From the NCBI GenBank assembly GCA_017620115.1, contig JAFZRB010000137.1, positions 1-5,956 on the forward strand: a stretch of 5,956 nt of DNA, in the 5' to 3' direction. The notes under the pieces were generated by a model that saw only the letters and a program-made list of their open reading frames with translations, had not been told where the DNA came from and did no database searches. A program made the position numbers and the translations under genes. The DNA comes from Clostridia bacterium. Lineage in GTDB: Bacteria; Bacillota; Clostridia; Christensenellales; Aristaeellaceae. Positions 1 through 5,819 of the stretch are shown piece by piece. Every line of letters begins with the position of its first letter. Position 1 is the first letter of the stretch.

Positions 1-3
1 CAT

Positions 4-39
4 AAAAAGCGCCTTTTCCGTACAAGGACGAAAAGGCGC
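4..39 (-). terminator. Rho-independent terminator of the T-box leader
   Basis: On the minus strand GCGCCTTTTC (39-30) pairs perfectly with GAAAAGGCGC (18-9), with a short extension around the loop, and is followed by five U residues (8-4). The 5' arm lies just after the T-box sequence. Pairing of the T-box with that arm would form the competing antiterminator, which is the normal T-box switch. Confidence 0.93.
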
Positions 40-42
40 ATT

Positions 43-56
43 CGCGGTACCACCTT
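43..56 (-). promoter_or_regulatory. T-box consensus sequence (antiterminator 5' strand)
   Basis: The minus strand reads AAGGTGGTACCGCG, matching the conserved T-box sequence at nearly every position. In this family the UGGN bulge pairs with the free 3' NCCA of uncharged tRNA. Here it is UGGU, complementary to ACCA. Confidence 0.95.
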
Positions 57-237
57 GATTGATCCGGCGAACCGGATCCTCTCGATCGCGATAACGGCGC
101 GAACCGCCCCGCCATTGGCCTGCGGGGAGCTGATGGAGTGGCGTTCGCGGGGGACTGTCCCGGCTCGCACCGACCGCCGGGTCTCTGAAACAGGCGTTTC
201 CGCTACTGGGCTCCGTCTTGGCTTTGTATCGGGTTTT

Positions 238-266
238 ATTATACAGCCGGGAACCGGGTTCGTCAA
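238..266 (-). promoter_or_regulatory. Sigma-A promoter of the T-box leader
   Basis: On the minus strand a TTGACG -35 box (266-261) and a perfect TATAAT -10 box (243-238) are separated by exactly 17 bases. This puts the transcript start near 231, just upstream of Stem I. The -35 box lies only about 24 bases past the stop codon of the upstream minus-strand membrane gene, so read-through from that gene could add to expression. Confidence 0.9.
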
Positions 267-271
267 ATTAA

Positions 272-299
272 GATTCAGGCAAAAGCATATCAGTGAATC
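272..299 (-). terminator. Possible weak terminator at the end of the membrane-protein gene
   Basis: On the minus strand GATTCA (299-294) can pair with TGAATC (277-272) across a 16-base loop and is followed by TTAATTT. The stem is short and AT-rich, overlaps the stop codon of the gene, and the T-run is interrupted. It may not stop transcription efficiently. Confidence 0.25.
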
Positions 300-640
300 A
301 GGTCGAAATCCCCCACATACGGCGCGCGCATGGGCTTTTTATTATACGTCTGCCAGGCCAGATAGAACCCGGTGAGGACGATCGCGGCGCGGGCCAGCAC
401 GCCGGCGAGCTTGATCGCCCAGCCGATCAGCGGGATCCAGCCGGCGACGACGCCCAGCACCGAGAACGCGATCTGAACGGCGATGTAGGCCAGCAGCAGG
501 ATCAGCCCCTGATTGGCGCAGAAGCGGCCCAGCCGGGATTTAGGGCAGAAGATCAACGGCACAGGGAAGCAGACGCAGCCCAGCGCGGCGGGCAGGGCGT
601 TCTTCTTCAGATCCTCGGCATCGAAATGTACATACGTCAT
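290..640 (-). CDS. Small multi-pass membrane protein, DUF4870/Tic20-like
   Basis: A 116-residue integral membrane protein of unknown function. The start is the ATG at 640, with GGAGG (652-648) seven bases upstream; an in-frame ATG at 697 lies inside the promoter and is rejected. Hydrophobic stretches at about residues 15-33, 45-65 and 68-97 suggest three or four membrane segments. The segment RFCANQGL (39-46) after the first segment, the glycine/proline-rich third segment and the closing PYVGDFDLI resemble the DUF4870 (Tic20-like) family, where a charged residue plus H/ANQG motif follows the first helix. That assignment is from memory of the family pattern. Four cysteines cluster at 22, 24, 32 and 41, near the first membrane segment. 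The gene has its own promoter and lies directly upstream of the T-box transcription unit, on the same strand. No function can be inferred from the context. Confidence 0.85.
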   Translation of the reverse strand: MTYVHFDAEDLKKNALPAALGCVCFPVPLIFCPKSRLGRFCANQGLILLLAYIAVQIAFSVLGVVAGWIPLIGWAIKLAGVLARAAIVLTGFYLAWQTYNKKPMRAPYVGDFDLIH

Positions 641-668
641 ATTAACGCCTCCGTTTCCATTTGCACAC

Positions 669-697
669 AGTATAGCACGTCCGCGGGCGCGTTTCAC
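669..697 (-). promoter_or_regulatory. Promoter of the membrane-protein gene
   Basis: The minus strand has GTGAAA (697-692, four of six matches to TTGACA), a 17-base spacer and TATACT (674-669), with an extended TGC (677-675) directly before the -10 box. The transcript would start near 662, leaving about 21 bases of leader with the GGAGG site before the ATG. Confidence 0.75.
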
Positions 698-812
698 GAA
701 AGGAGGTTTACAGAATTCTTAAAATATGATGAGCAAAGCCCGTTTTCAACCCTTTCAGGCGCGGAAAGCCGCATCCGGCACAAATTGCCTCGCGGGCATT
801 ACAGGGGAATGC

Positions 813-842
813 TTGATTTTTAGCATTGCTGAATGGTATAAT
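813..842 (+). promoter_or_regulatory. Promoter of the lon operon
   Basis: TTGATT (813-818, four of six matches) and a perfect TATAAT (837-842) are 18 bases apart, with an extended TGG (834-836) before the -10 box. The predicted transcript start is near 849, giving a leader of about 75 bases. I see no CIRCE element or CtsR box here, so control by HrcA or CtsR is not supported by the sequence. Confidence 0.85.
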
Positions 843-870
843 AGAACCCGAATATATGATTACGAGATTT

Positions 871-891
871 TCCGCGCGCCGAAGCGGCGCG
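871..891 (+). other. GC-rich hairpin in the lon 5' leader
   Basis: CCGCGC pairs with GCGCGG across a nine-base loop, about 18 bases before the lon Shine-Dalgarno site. There is no T-run, so it is not an intrinsic terminator. It may affect mRNA stability or initiation, but such hairpins also arise easily in GC-rich DNA. Confidence 0.35.
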
Positions 892-908
892 GGGAACGAG
901 GTTGTTCC

Positions 909-914
909 GGGAGG
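909..914 (+). promoter_or_regulatory. Ribosome binding site that fixes the lon TTG start
   Basis: GGGAGG lies nine bases before the TTG at 924. This is the only strong Shine-Dalgarno site near the start of the Lon-like sequence, and it decides the start against the in-frame GTG at 942 and ATG at 951. Confidence 0.85.
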
Positions 915-923
915 ATACAGACT

Positions 924-3260
924 TTGGAAAACATCGAAAAGGTGCAGGGTATGCTGCCTCTGCTGCCCCTGCGCGGCCTGACCGCTTTCCCCAATACGAC
1001 CGTCTATATCGACGTGGGCCGCGAGCGCTCGCTGGCCGCGCTCGAAAGCGCGATGGACAGCGACAGGCGGCTCCTGCTGGTATCGCAGCGCAACGTTAAC
1101 TGCGACCAGCCGGAGCAGGCCGATCTGTTCAGCGTGGGCACGGTGGCGCGCGTGCGCCATGTGATGCCGGTGAGCGACGAGATCGTGCGGCTGGCGTGCG
1201 AGGGCGAAGCGCGCGCGCTGCTGCTGGCCGTAGACGAGAAGCAGCATTACGCCGCGGCCATGTATGTGAAGATGGAGACCGACATGTCCGGCGATCCGAT
1301 TGAGCTGACCGGCTACGCCGAGCGCGCCAAGACGCTGTTCAGCGCGCTTTCGCGCGAGCGCGGCCGCGTTTCGGGCGAGCTGGTTCAGATCGTGGAGAGC
1401 GAGACCAATCCGGACACGCTGGCGGACATCATCGCGGCCAACGCGCTCAGGAAGGTGGACGATAAACAGAAGCTGCTCGAATGCCGGAGCGTGCTCATGC
1501 GGCTGCAGCTGCTGTGCGGCATGCTGCGCGAGGAGATCGAGCTGTCGCGCATCGAGCACGAGATCGAGGAAAAGGTGAAGGAGCGCATCGAGGAACACCA
1601 GCGCGACTATTACTTGCACGAACAGCTCAAGGTGGTTCAGGAGGAGCTGGGCGACGACGACGAACGCGAAATCGCCGCCATGCGCGATAAGCTCGCCAAG
1701 TCGAAGATGAACGAAGAGGCGCGCGAAAAGACGAGGCGCGAGATCGACCGGCTGAGCGGCATGGCCCGCGGCACGCCCGAAGCCGCCGTGTGCGAGAACT
1801 ACATCGACTGGATGCTGAACATGCCCTGGGGCGTCGAAACGGGCGGAAAGATTGACATGGTTCGCGCCCGAAAAGTCCTGGAGGCCGATCATTACGGGCT
1901 GGAAAAGGTGAAGGAGCGCATTCTGGAATACCTGGCGGTGTGCAGCGTGCGCGGCGATATGAAGAGCCCCATCCTGTGCCTCGTGGGCCCGCCGGGCGTC
2001 GGCAAAACCTCCATCGCCTCCTCGGTGGCGCGCGCGCTGAAGCGCAAGTTTGTGCGCGTGGCGCTGGGCGGTTTGCACGACGAGGCGGAGATTCGCGGCC
2101 ACAGGCGCACCTACATCGGCTCGCAGCCCGGCCGCATCGCCGCCAGCCTGCGCCAGTGCGGCGTGATGGATCCGGTGTTCCTGTTCGATGAGATCGACAA
2201 GATGGCCAGCGATTTCCGCGGAGATCCCGCCTCGGCCATGCTGGAGGCGCTCGATCCGGCGCAGAACAGCACCTTTACCGACCATTATCTGGACGCGCCG
2301 TTCGACCTGTCGCGCGTGCTGTTTATTACCACGGCCAACAGCGCTGAGGATATTCCCGAGCCGCTGCTCGACCGCATGGAGCTCATCGAGGTGCCCAGCT
2401 ACACGCTGGAGGAAAAGGTGCAGATCGCCAGACGCCATCTGCTGCCCCGTCAGGTGAAGGAGCACGGGCTTTCCCGGTCGCAGCTGAAAGTGACGGACAA
2501 GGCGTTCGCCGCGCTGATCGAAGGCTATACCCGCGAGGCCGGCGTTCGCACGCTGGAGCGGGAGATCGGCCACGTGTGCCGCAAGGCCGTGCTGGAGATG
2601 ATCGACAGGGGCGAAGACAGGGCGAGTTTCAAGACCACCGTGAAGCCGGAAATGCTGGAGCATTATCTGGGCATCCGCCGCTTTCTGCCGGACAAGGTGG
2701 GCAAGGAGCCGGAAACGGGCGTGGTGAACGGCCTGGCCTGGACGCAGGTGGGCGGCACCACGATGCCCATCGAGGTGGCCGTGATGCCCGGACAGGGCGC
2801 CATCGAGATGACGGGCCGGCTGGGCGACGTGATGAAGGAATCCGCGCGCACGGCGCTGAGCTACATCCGCTCCCGCTCGCACGAGCTGGGACTGGACGAG
2901 GAATTTCACAAAAAGAACGACATCCACATTCACGTGCCGGAAGGCGCGGTGCCGAAGGACGGCCCGTCCGCGGGCGTCGCGCTGACCTGCGCGATGGTGT
3001 CGGCGCTCACGGGCATTCCGGCCCGGCAGGACGCCGCGATGACCGGCGAGATCACGCTGCGCGGCCATGTGCTGCCCATCGGCGGCGTGAAGGAAAAACT
3101 GCTGGCCGCCTATCGCCTGGGCATCACCACCCTGCTGCTGCCCAGTGGCAATGAAAAGGATCTGACGGAGCTGCCGAAGGACGTGAGGGAGCGGCTCGAC
3201 ATCCACCTGCTCAAACAGGTGGACGAGGCGCTGAATCTGCTGCTGGTGAGGCAGCGCTGA
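924..3260 (+). CDS. lon: ATP-dependent protease Lon (LonA type)
   Basis: Cytoplasmic ATP-dependent serine protease that unfolds and degrades damaged and regulatory proteins as a hexamer. With the TTG start it has 778 residues, close to LonA of Bacillus subtilis and E. coli. The reading frame stays open upstream to an ATG at 726, but that ATG precedes the promoter and the family similarity begins only after the TTG, at LPLLPLRG (11-18). Order of parts: N-terminal substrate domain (about 10-205), a charged helical coiled-coil region (about 210-300), an AAA+ module with Walker A GPPGVGKT (355-362) and Walker B FLFDEID (419-425), then the protease domain. The Ser-Lys dyad is intact: Ser682 in KDGPSAG and Lys725 in GGVKEK, with the 43-residue spacing known from E. 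coli Lon (Ser679/Lys722). It is the first gene of an operon with engB 57 bases downstream. The short strand just after Walker A, GLHDEAEIRGHRRTYIG, is the usual Lon signature. Confidence 0.99.
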   Translation: MENIEKVQGMLPLLPLRGLTAFPNTTVYIDVGRERSLAALESAMDSDRRLLLVSQRNVNCDQPEQADLFSVGTVARVRHVMPVSDEIVRLACEGEARALLLAVDEKQHYAAAMYVKMETDMSGDPIELTGYAERAKTLFSALSRERGRVSGELVQIVESETNPDTLADIIAANALRKVDDKQKLLECRSVLMRLQLLCGMLREEIELSRIEHEIEEKVKERIEEHQRDYYLHEQLKVVQEELGDDDEREIAAMRDKLAKSKMNEEAREKTRREIDRLSGMARGTPEAAVCENYIDWMLNMPWGVETGGKIDMVRARKVLEADHYGLEKVKERILEYLAVCSVRGDMKSPILCLVGPPGVGKTSIASSVARALKRKFVRVALGGLHDEAEIRGHRRTYIGSQPGRIAASLRQCGVMDPVFLFDEIDKMASDFRGDPASAMLEALDPAQNSTFTDHYLDAPFDLSRVLFITTANSAEDIPEPLLDRMELIEVPSYTLEEKVQIARRHLLPRQVKEHGLSRSQLKVTDKAFAALIEGYTREAGVRTLEREIGHVCRKAVLEMIDRGEDRASFKTTVKPEMLEHYLGIRRFLPDKVGKEPETGVVNGLAWTQVGGTTMPIEVAVMPGQGAIEMTGRLGDVMKESARTALSYIRSRSHELGLDEEFHKKNDIHIHVPEGAVPKDGPSAGVALTCAMVSALTGIPARQDAAMTGEITLRGHVLPIGGVKEKLLAAYRLGITTLLLPSGNEKDLTELPKDVRERLDIHLLKQVDEALNLLLVRQR

Positions 3261-3317
3261 CCAGACCGGCGCCCGGATGGATTGCTGCGCGCAGGGCCGC
3301 GAATCGGGAGGAAAGGC

Positions 3318-3917
3318 ATGATTATCAGACGCGCGAGTTTTATAACCTCGCTGGACGCCCTGAGGGAGTATCCCGGCCGCGGGCTGCCGGAGGTCGCCAT
3401 GGTGGGGAAGAGCAACGTGGGCAAATCCTCGATGATCAACAGGATCGCCAACAACGGCAAGCTCGCCCGGATCTCCGCGGAGCCGGGCAAAACGCGGCTG
3501 ATCAATCTGTTCAATCTGAACGATCAGATCGTCCTGGTCGACCTGCCGGGCTACGGATTCGCCAAGGTGTCGCGCGAGGAGAAGAACCGCTGGGCCGGTA
3601 TGATCGAGGGCTATCTTTCCCGCAGCGAAACGCTGAAGCTGGCGCTGATGCTGGTCGACATGCGCCACGAACCGACCGCGGACGACGTGACGATGGTTGG
3701 GTACCTCAGGCATTATGAGATCCCCTTCCGCATCGCAGCCACCAAGGCGGACAAGCTCTCCCGCGCGGAGCGGGGCCGGAACCTGCCGGTCATTTGCCGC
3801 GCGCTGGCCGTTCAGCCCTGGCAGGTGATCCCCTTCTCTTCGCAGGACGGCACGGGCCGCGACCAGGTGCTCGAGCTGTTCGAGGAGCTGTTGCCGTCCC
3901 CGCCGGGGGTGGAATGA
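3318..3917 (+). CDS. engB: Ribosome biogenesis GTPase EngB (YsxC/YihA)
   Basis: A TrmE-Era-EngA-EngB-type GTPase of 199 residues; family members bind the 50S subunit and are needed for its late assembly. The ATG at 3318 has GGGAGG six bases upstream; an in-frame ATG at 3282 has no such site and would add residues absent from the family. All nucleotide-binding motifs are visible: G1 GKSNVGKS (30-37), the G2 threonine in PGKTR (Thr59), G3 DLPG (75-78) followed by the EngB-typical YGFAKV, G4 TKAD (142-145), and a G5 region with SSQDGTG. The first residue of the G1 motif is GK where the family usually has GR, a conservative change. Its length is close to the 195 residues of B. subtilis YsxC. It follows lon as in B. 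subtilis, with no terminator between them, and is probably co-transcribed with lon and the gene downstream. Confidence 0.98.
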   Translation: MIIRRASFITSLDALREYPGRGLPEVAMVGKSNVGKSSMINRIANNGKLARISAEPGKTRLINLFNLNDQIVLVDLPGYGFAKVSREEKNRWAGMIEGYLSRSETLKLALMLVDMRHEPTADDVTMVGYLRHYEIPFRIAATKADKLSRAERGRNLPVICRALAVQPWQVIPFSSQDGTGRDQVLELFEELLPSPPGVE

Positions 3918-3927
3918 CGACGATTTC

Positions 3928-3932
3928 GGGAG
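3928..3932 (+). promoter_or_regulatory. Ribosome binding site deciding the start of the DprA-family gene
   Basis: GGGAG directly abuts the ATG at 3933, which leaves no spacer and makes that ATG a poor start. It lies nine bases before the in-frame TTG at 3942, the same spacing seen for the lon TTG start. This favours TTG 3942. Confidence 0.6.
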
Positions 3933-3941
3933 ATGACGAGC

Positions 3942-4907
3942 TTGCAGCATAACGACGACGCTTTTGCCACGATGCTCCTGATGAGCCAGCTCTCCGCGGA
4001 CAGGGAGGAGATCGTCCGTCCGCTCGGCACGGCGGAGTTTCACGCGCTGCGCGAGCGCGTTTCGGCCTGCGGTATGAAGGGCGTGGGCGCGCTGATCGAC
4101 ATGGATATGAGCGCGGTGCGCCGGACGCTGGGCGTCGAAGAGAGCGAAGCGTACAGGCTGTGCGTGCTGCTGGGCCGCGTGGTGCCGCTCTCCTACGCGC
4201 TGGAACGGTTTTCGGAGCGCGGCATCGAGATTGTGACGCTGGAGGAAGTGGGTTATCCCGCGCGGCTGAACGAACGGCTGGGCCGGAAAGCGCCGCCCAT
4301 GATTTATGCCTGCGGCGATCTGCCGCTGGCCGACGCGGCCTCCGTCGCGGTGCTGAGCGACTCCTGCGCGCGGCCAGACGCTCTGGAATGCGCGCGTCAA
4401 CTGACCGCGATGGCCTGCGCGGCGGGGCTCCCCGTGGTCACAGGCGGCGAGGTGGGTTTCGGGCGGCTGGTCGAACGCGAGACGCTGCAGGAAAACGGCC
4501 GGGTGATTTCATTCCTGGCGGGATCGCTGGCCGAGCGGATCTATCAGCCCGGCATGAGCGAAATGATCGCCAACGCGCGCGCTCTGGTGATGTCCGCCGT
4601 TCATCCCGAGGCGAAATATACGGTCTCGCACGCGGCGGAGCGCAGCAAATGCCTCTACGCGCTGAGCCGCGCGGGGTTCGTGGTCGCCAGCGAAAAGGGG
4701 CGCGGCGCGGCGTGGGACGGCGCTGTATCCGCCCTGCGAAATGGCTTTGCCGACCGGGTATACGTGTGGGACAATCCGGAGCAGCCGGGCAATCTCGAGC
4801 TCATCACCCGCGGGGCGACGCCGTTCCGCAGCCCGCGCGAACTGGCGCTCGACGCCATGAAGGCGGGTTGGGAACGCCCCGCTTACGAGCAGATGAGCCT
4901 GCTCTGA
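3942..4907 (+). CDS. Divergent DprA/Smf-family protein with degenerate signature motifs and a C-terminal clamp-binding-like peptide
   Basis: A 321-residue protein (324 if the ATG at 3933 is used). True DprA loads RecA onto single-stranded DNA during transformation and recombination. The architecture fits: a helical N-terminal region (about 25-85), the lead-in strand and ..GYPARL (104-108), then a Rossmann-like (SLOG-type) domain from about 118 to 290. The family hallmarks are altered. The usual GSR.AS.YG is replaced around 138-149 (LSDSCARPDALE), SGLARGID by TGGEVGFG (167-174), and the RNRIIAGLS stretch by RSKCLYALS (234-242). There is no C-terminal winged-helix domain. The chain ends in QMSLL (317-321), which matches the beta-clamp binding motif of E. 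coli MutS. It is the third gene after lon and engB, 24 bases past the engB stop. It is probably a specialised paralogue rather than the transformation DprA; its function is unknown. Automated annotation would probably call it DprA. Confidence 0.85.
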   Translation: MQHNDDAFATMLLMSQLSADREEIVRPLGTAEFHALRERVSACGMKGVGALIDMDMSAVRRTLGVEESEAYRLCVLLGRVVPLSYALERFSERGIEIVTLEEVGYPARLNERLGRKAPPMIYACGDLPLADAASVAVLSDSCARPDALECARQLTAMACAAGLPVVTGGEVGFGRLVERETLQENGRVISFLAGSLAERIYQPGMSEMIANARALVMSAVHPEAKYTVSHAAERSKCLYALSRAGFVVASEKGRGAAWDGAVSALRNGFADRVYVWDNPEQPGNLELITRGATPFRSPRELALDAMKAGWERPAYEQMSLL

Positions 4908-5056
4908 TGGTTTCCTCTCCGAAGCGATGGGAGCGGGCCGGAGATCCGCATCTGGAGGCAGCCAGGAATTAGCTATGCTCACATATTGTGTTTTTTGCGG
5001 GAATATGCTATAATATCCTTTGTATGAAGCAATACAAGCATTTGGAGGTGACTATA
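4908..5056 (+). other. Intergenic gap after the lon operon
   Basis: This stretch contains no convincing intrinsic terminator: the only hairpin noted, AGAT/ATCT near 4942-4953, is four base pairs long and lacks a T-run. Its right half carries the promoter and ribosome binding site of the next gene. Read-through from the lon operon is therefore possible. Confidence 0.5.
4986..5014 (+). promoter_or_regulatory. Extended -10 promoter of the coiled-coil membrane protein gene
   Basis: TATAAT (5009-5014) is preceded by an extended TGC (5006-5008). A weak -35 TTGTGT (4986-4991) lies 17 bases upstream. The transcript would start near 5021, leaving a leader of about 36 bases with GGAGG (5044-5048) eight bases before the ATG at 5057. 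Confidence 0.82.
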
Positions 5057-5803
5057 ATGTTGGGCTTTATTGAAGACAATGCCTTGGTGCTCGTGCTGGC
5101 GCTGGCCGCGGCGGTTATTTTGCTGATTGTGATCATGATCGCCGTGAATGTGAAGCGCAGCAACAAATGGCGCGAAAAGGAATTCGAGAACAACCGCGAC
5201 ACGGAGATGCTGAAGGTGCGCATCAGCGAGCTGGAGAAGGAATCCGCCGAGCTCCATGAACACGAAACCCAGCTTCTGGCCGAGCGGGACAACATCCTGA
5301 TGGCCGCGCACGAAAAGGCCGACGACATCCTCGAGCAGACCATGGAGCGCGTGCAGAAGTCCGAAGCGCAGATTCGCCAGAATCGGATCGTCGCTTCCAG
5401 CACCATCACGGATGCGCGCCGCCGCATTTCCGACCTGATGATCGAAGTATCGAAGCGCCTGATCATCGATGAGAGCGCCGCGGCTGACGACGAGGAGATC
5501 ACGCCTGAAGCCGTCGAGGCGGCGGAGGCCGAGGAGAAAGAATCCGCAACCGATTTCCAGCGCGCGCTGGATGGCGGCGTTGAGGAAGCCGAACCCGAAA
5601 TCCAGCCGGAGCTCCCGGTTGAGGAACCCGCAGAGGCTTTCGTTGAGGAACCCGTAGACGAGCAGGTATACAAGCCCGTATTCCAGCCCGTATACGAGCC
5701 CGCGGAGGAGCCCGCGCCTGTTGCCGAGCCGCTGCCAGAGGAACCTGAAGCTGAAGAAGAACCGACGGATGACGAACCCGACGGCAAGCGCGAAGACGTG
5801 TAA
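5057..5803 (+). CDS. Single-pass membrane protein with coiled coil and acidic VxxP-repeat tail, function unknown
   Basis: A 248-residue protein that I do not recognise. The ATG at 5057 follows GGAGGTG with good spacing; in-frame codons upstream lie inside the promoter. There are three parts. A membrane segment covers about residues 9-30, preceded by an acidic MLGFIEDN and followed by basic KRSNKWREK; by the positive-inside rule the body faces the cytoplasm. A highly charged heptad-like helical region covers about 38-135 and is likely a coiled coil. A disordered, acidic, Pro/Glu-rich tail covers about 138-248 and includes tandem V-x-x-P units at 188-219. The overall plan (N-out anchor, cytoplasmic coiled coil) recalls EzrA-like or DivIVA-associated scaffold proteins, and the helical part superficially recalls ATP synthase subunit b, but no diagnostic motif supports either. 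It has its own promoter and is flanked by the lon operon and a tRNA-Ser gene, which gives no functional clue. Confidence 0.85.
   Translation: MLGFIEDNALVLVLALAAAVILLIVIMIAVNVKRSNKWREKEFENNRDTEMLKVRISELEKESAELHEHETQLLAERDNILMAAHEKADDILEQTMERVQKSEAQIRQNRIVASSTITDARRRISDLMIEVSKRLIIDESAAADDEEITPEAVEAAEAEEKESATDFQRALDGGVEEAEPEIQPELPVEEPAEAFVEEPVDEQVYKPVFQPVYEPAEEPAPVAEPLPEEPEAEEEPTDDEPDGKREDV
5618..5713 (+). repeat. In-frame tandem repeats coding for VxxP tetrads
   Basis: GTTGAGGAACCCG occurs exactly twice with a 24-base period (5618-5630 and 5642-5654). Then three 12-base units follow head to tail: GTATACAAGCCC (5666), GTATTCCAGCCC (5678) and GTATACGAGCCC (5690), plus a diverged GCGGAGGAGCCC (5702). 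They encode VEEP, VEEP, VYKP, VFQP, VYEP and AEEP. The near-identical DNA suggests growth by slippage, so copy number may differ between strains. Confidence 0.85.
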
Positions 5804-5819
5804 AATCGGGCATATTCTA

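Larger units (their letters stand above)
4..231 (-). promoter_or_regulatory. T-box riboswitch leader, alanine specifier (GCC), for a gene beyond the left edge
   Basis: This is a tRNA-sensing leader RNA that lets transcription continue when uncharged tRNA binds. Reading the minus strand, Stem I closes with GGAG/CUCC and contains the AGUA element, a GCGG/CCGC stem, a CAGAGA element and a CCCGGC/GCCGGG distal hairpin (159-181) whose loop contains GGUGCGA. The 3' specifier strand reads GCGAACGCCACUCC. Aligned to the Bacillus glyQS leader (CGAAAGGCAUUCUU, from memory), the specifier triplet is GCC (142-140), an alanine codon. A GATCCGG-TTCG-CCGGATC hairpin (Stem III region, 60-77) precedes the T-box sequence AAGGTGGTACCGCG (56-43). 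Its UGGU would pair with ACCA, fitting the A discriminator base of tRNA-Ala. Known alanine T-boxes usually control alaS, so alaS is predicted just left of base 1, but that gene is not visible. The T-box call is very secure; the alanine assignment is strong inference. Confidence 0.95.

Noticed and set aside
707..730. TTTACA and TATGAT as a second plus-strand promoter upstream of lon
   Set aside because: The spacer is only 12 bases, too short for a sigma-A promoter.
820..833. Imperfect palindrome TTAGCATTGCTGAA inside the lon promoter spacer, as a possible operator
   Set aside because: The arms match only with a one-base gap and there is no second copy. It does not fit CIRCE, CtsR or another heat-shock operator I know.
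726..923. In-frame 66-codon N-terminal extension of Lon from the ATG at 726
   Set aside because: It precedes the lon promoter (813-842), its AGGAGG (701-706) is 19 bases from the ATG, and Lon proteins do not carry such a segment.
856..981. 41-codon cysteine-rich upstream reading frame overlapping the start of lon
   Set aside because: It has no ribosome binding site, begins about seven bases from the predicted transcript start, and its cysteines come from reading lon leucine codons out of frame.
3914..3952. 12-codon frame whose ATG overlaps the engB stop (ATGA) and ends inside the DprA-family start
   Set aside because: It is too short to judge. The overlap may help translational coupling, but nothing shows that the peptide itself matters.
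708..4400. A 1230-codon open frame on the minus strand, antisense to lon, engB and part of the DprA-family gene
   Set aside because: Its translation is dominated by His, Arg, Ala, Gln and Leu with no recognisable domain, and it covers two unmistakable genes. GC-rich third positions in the plus-strand genes remove stop codons from this antisense frame, so its length is a composition effect.
4975..5013. 12-codon frame with a C-x-x-C pair before the coiled-coil gene
   Set aside because: It overlaps the -35 and -10 boxes of the next promoter and has only a weak AGGAA site; most likely chance.
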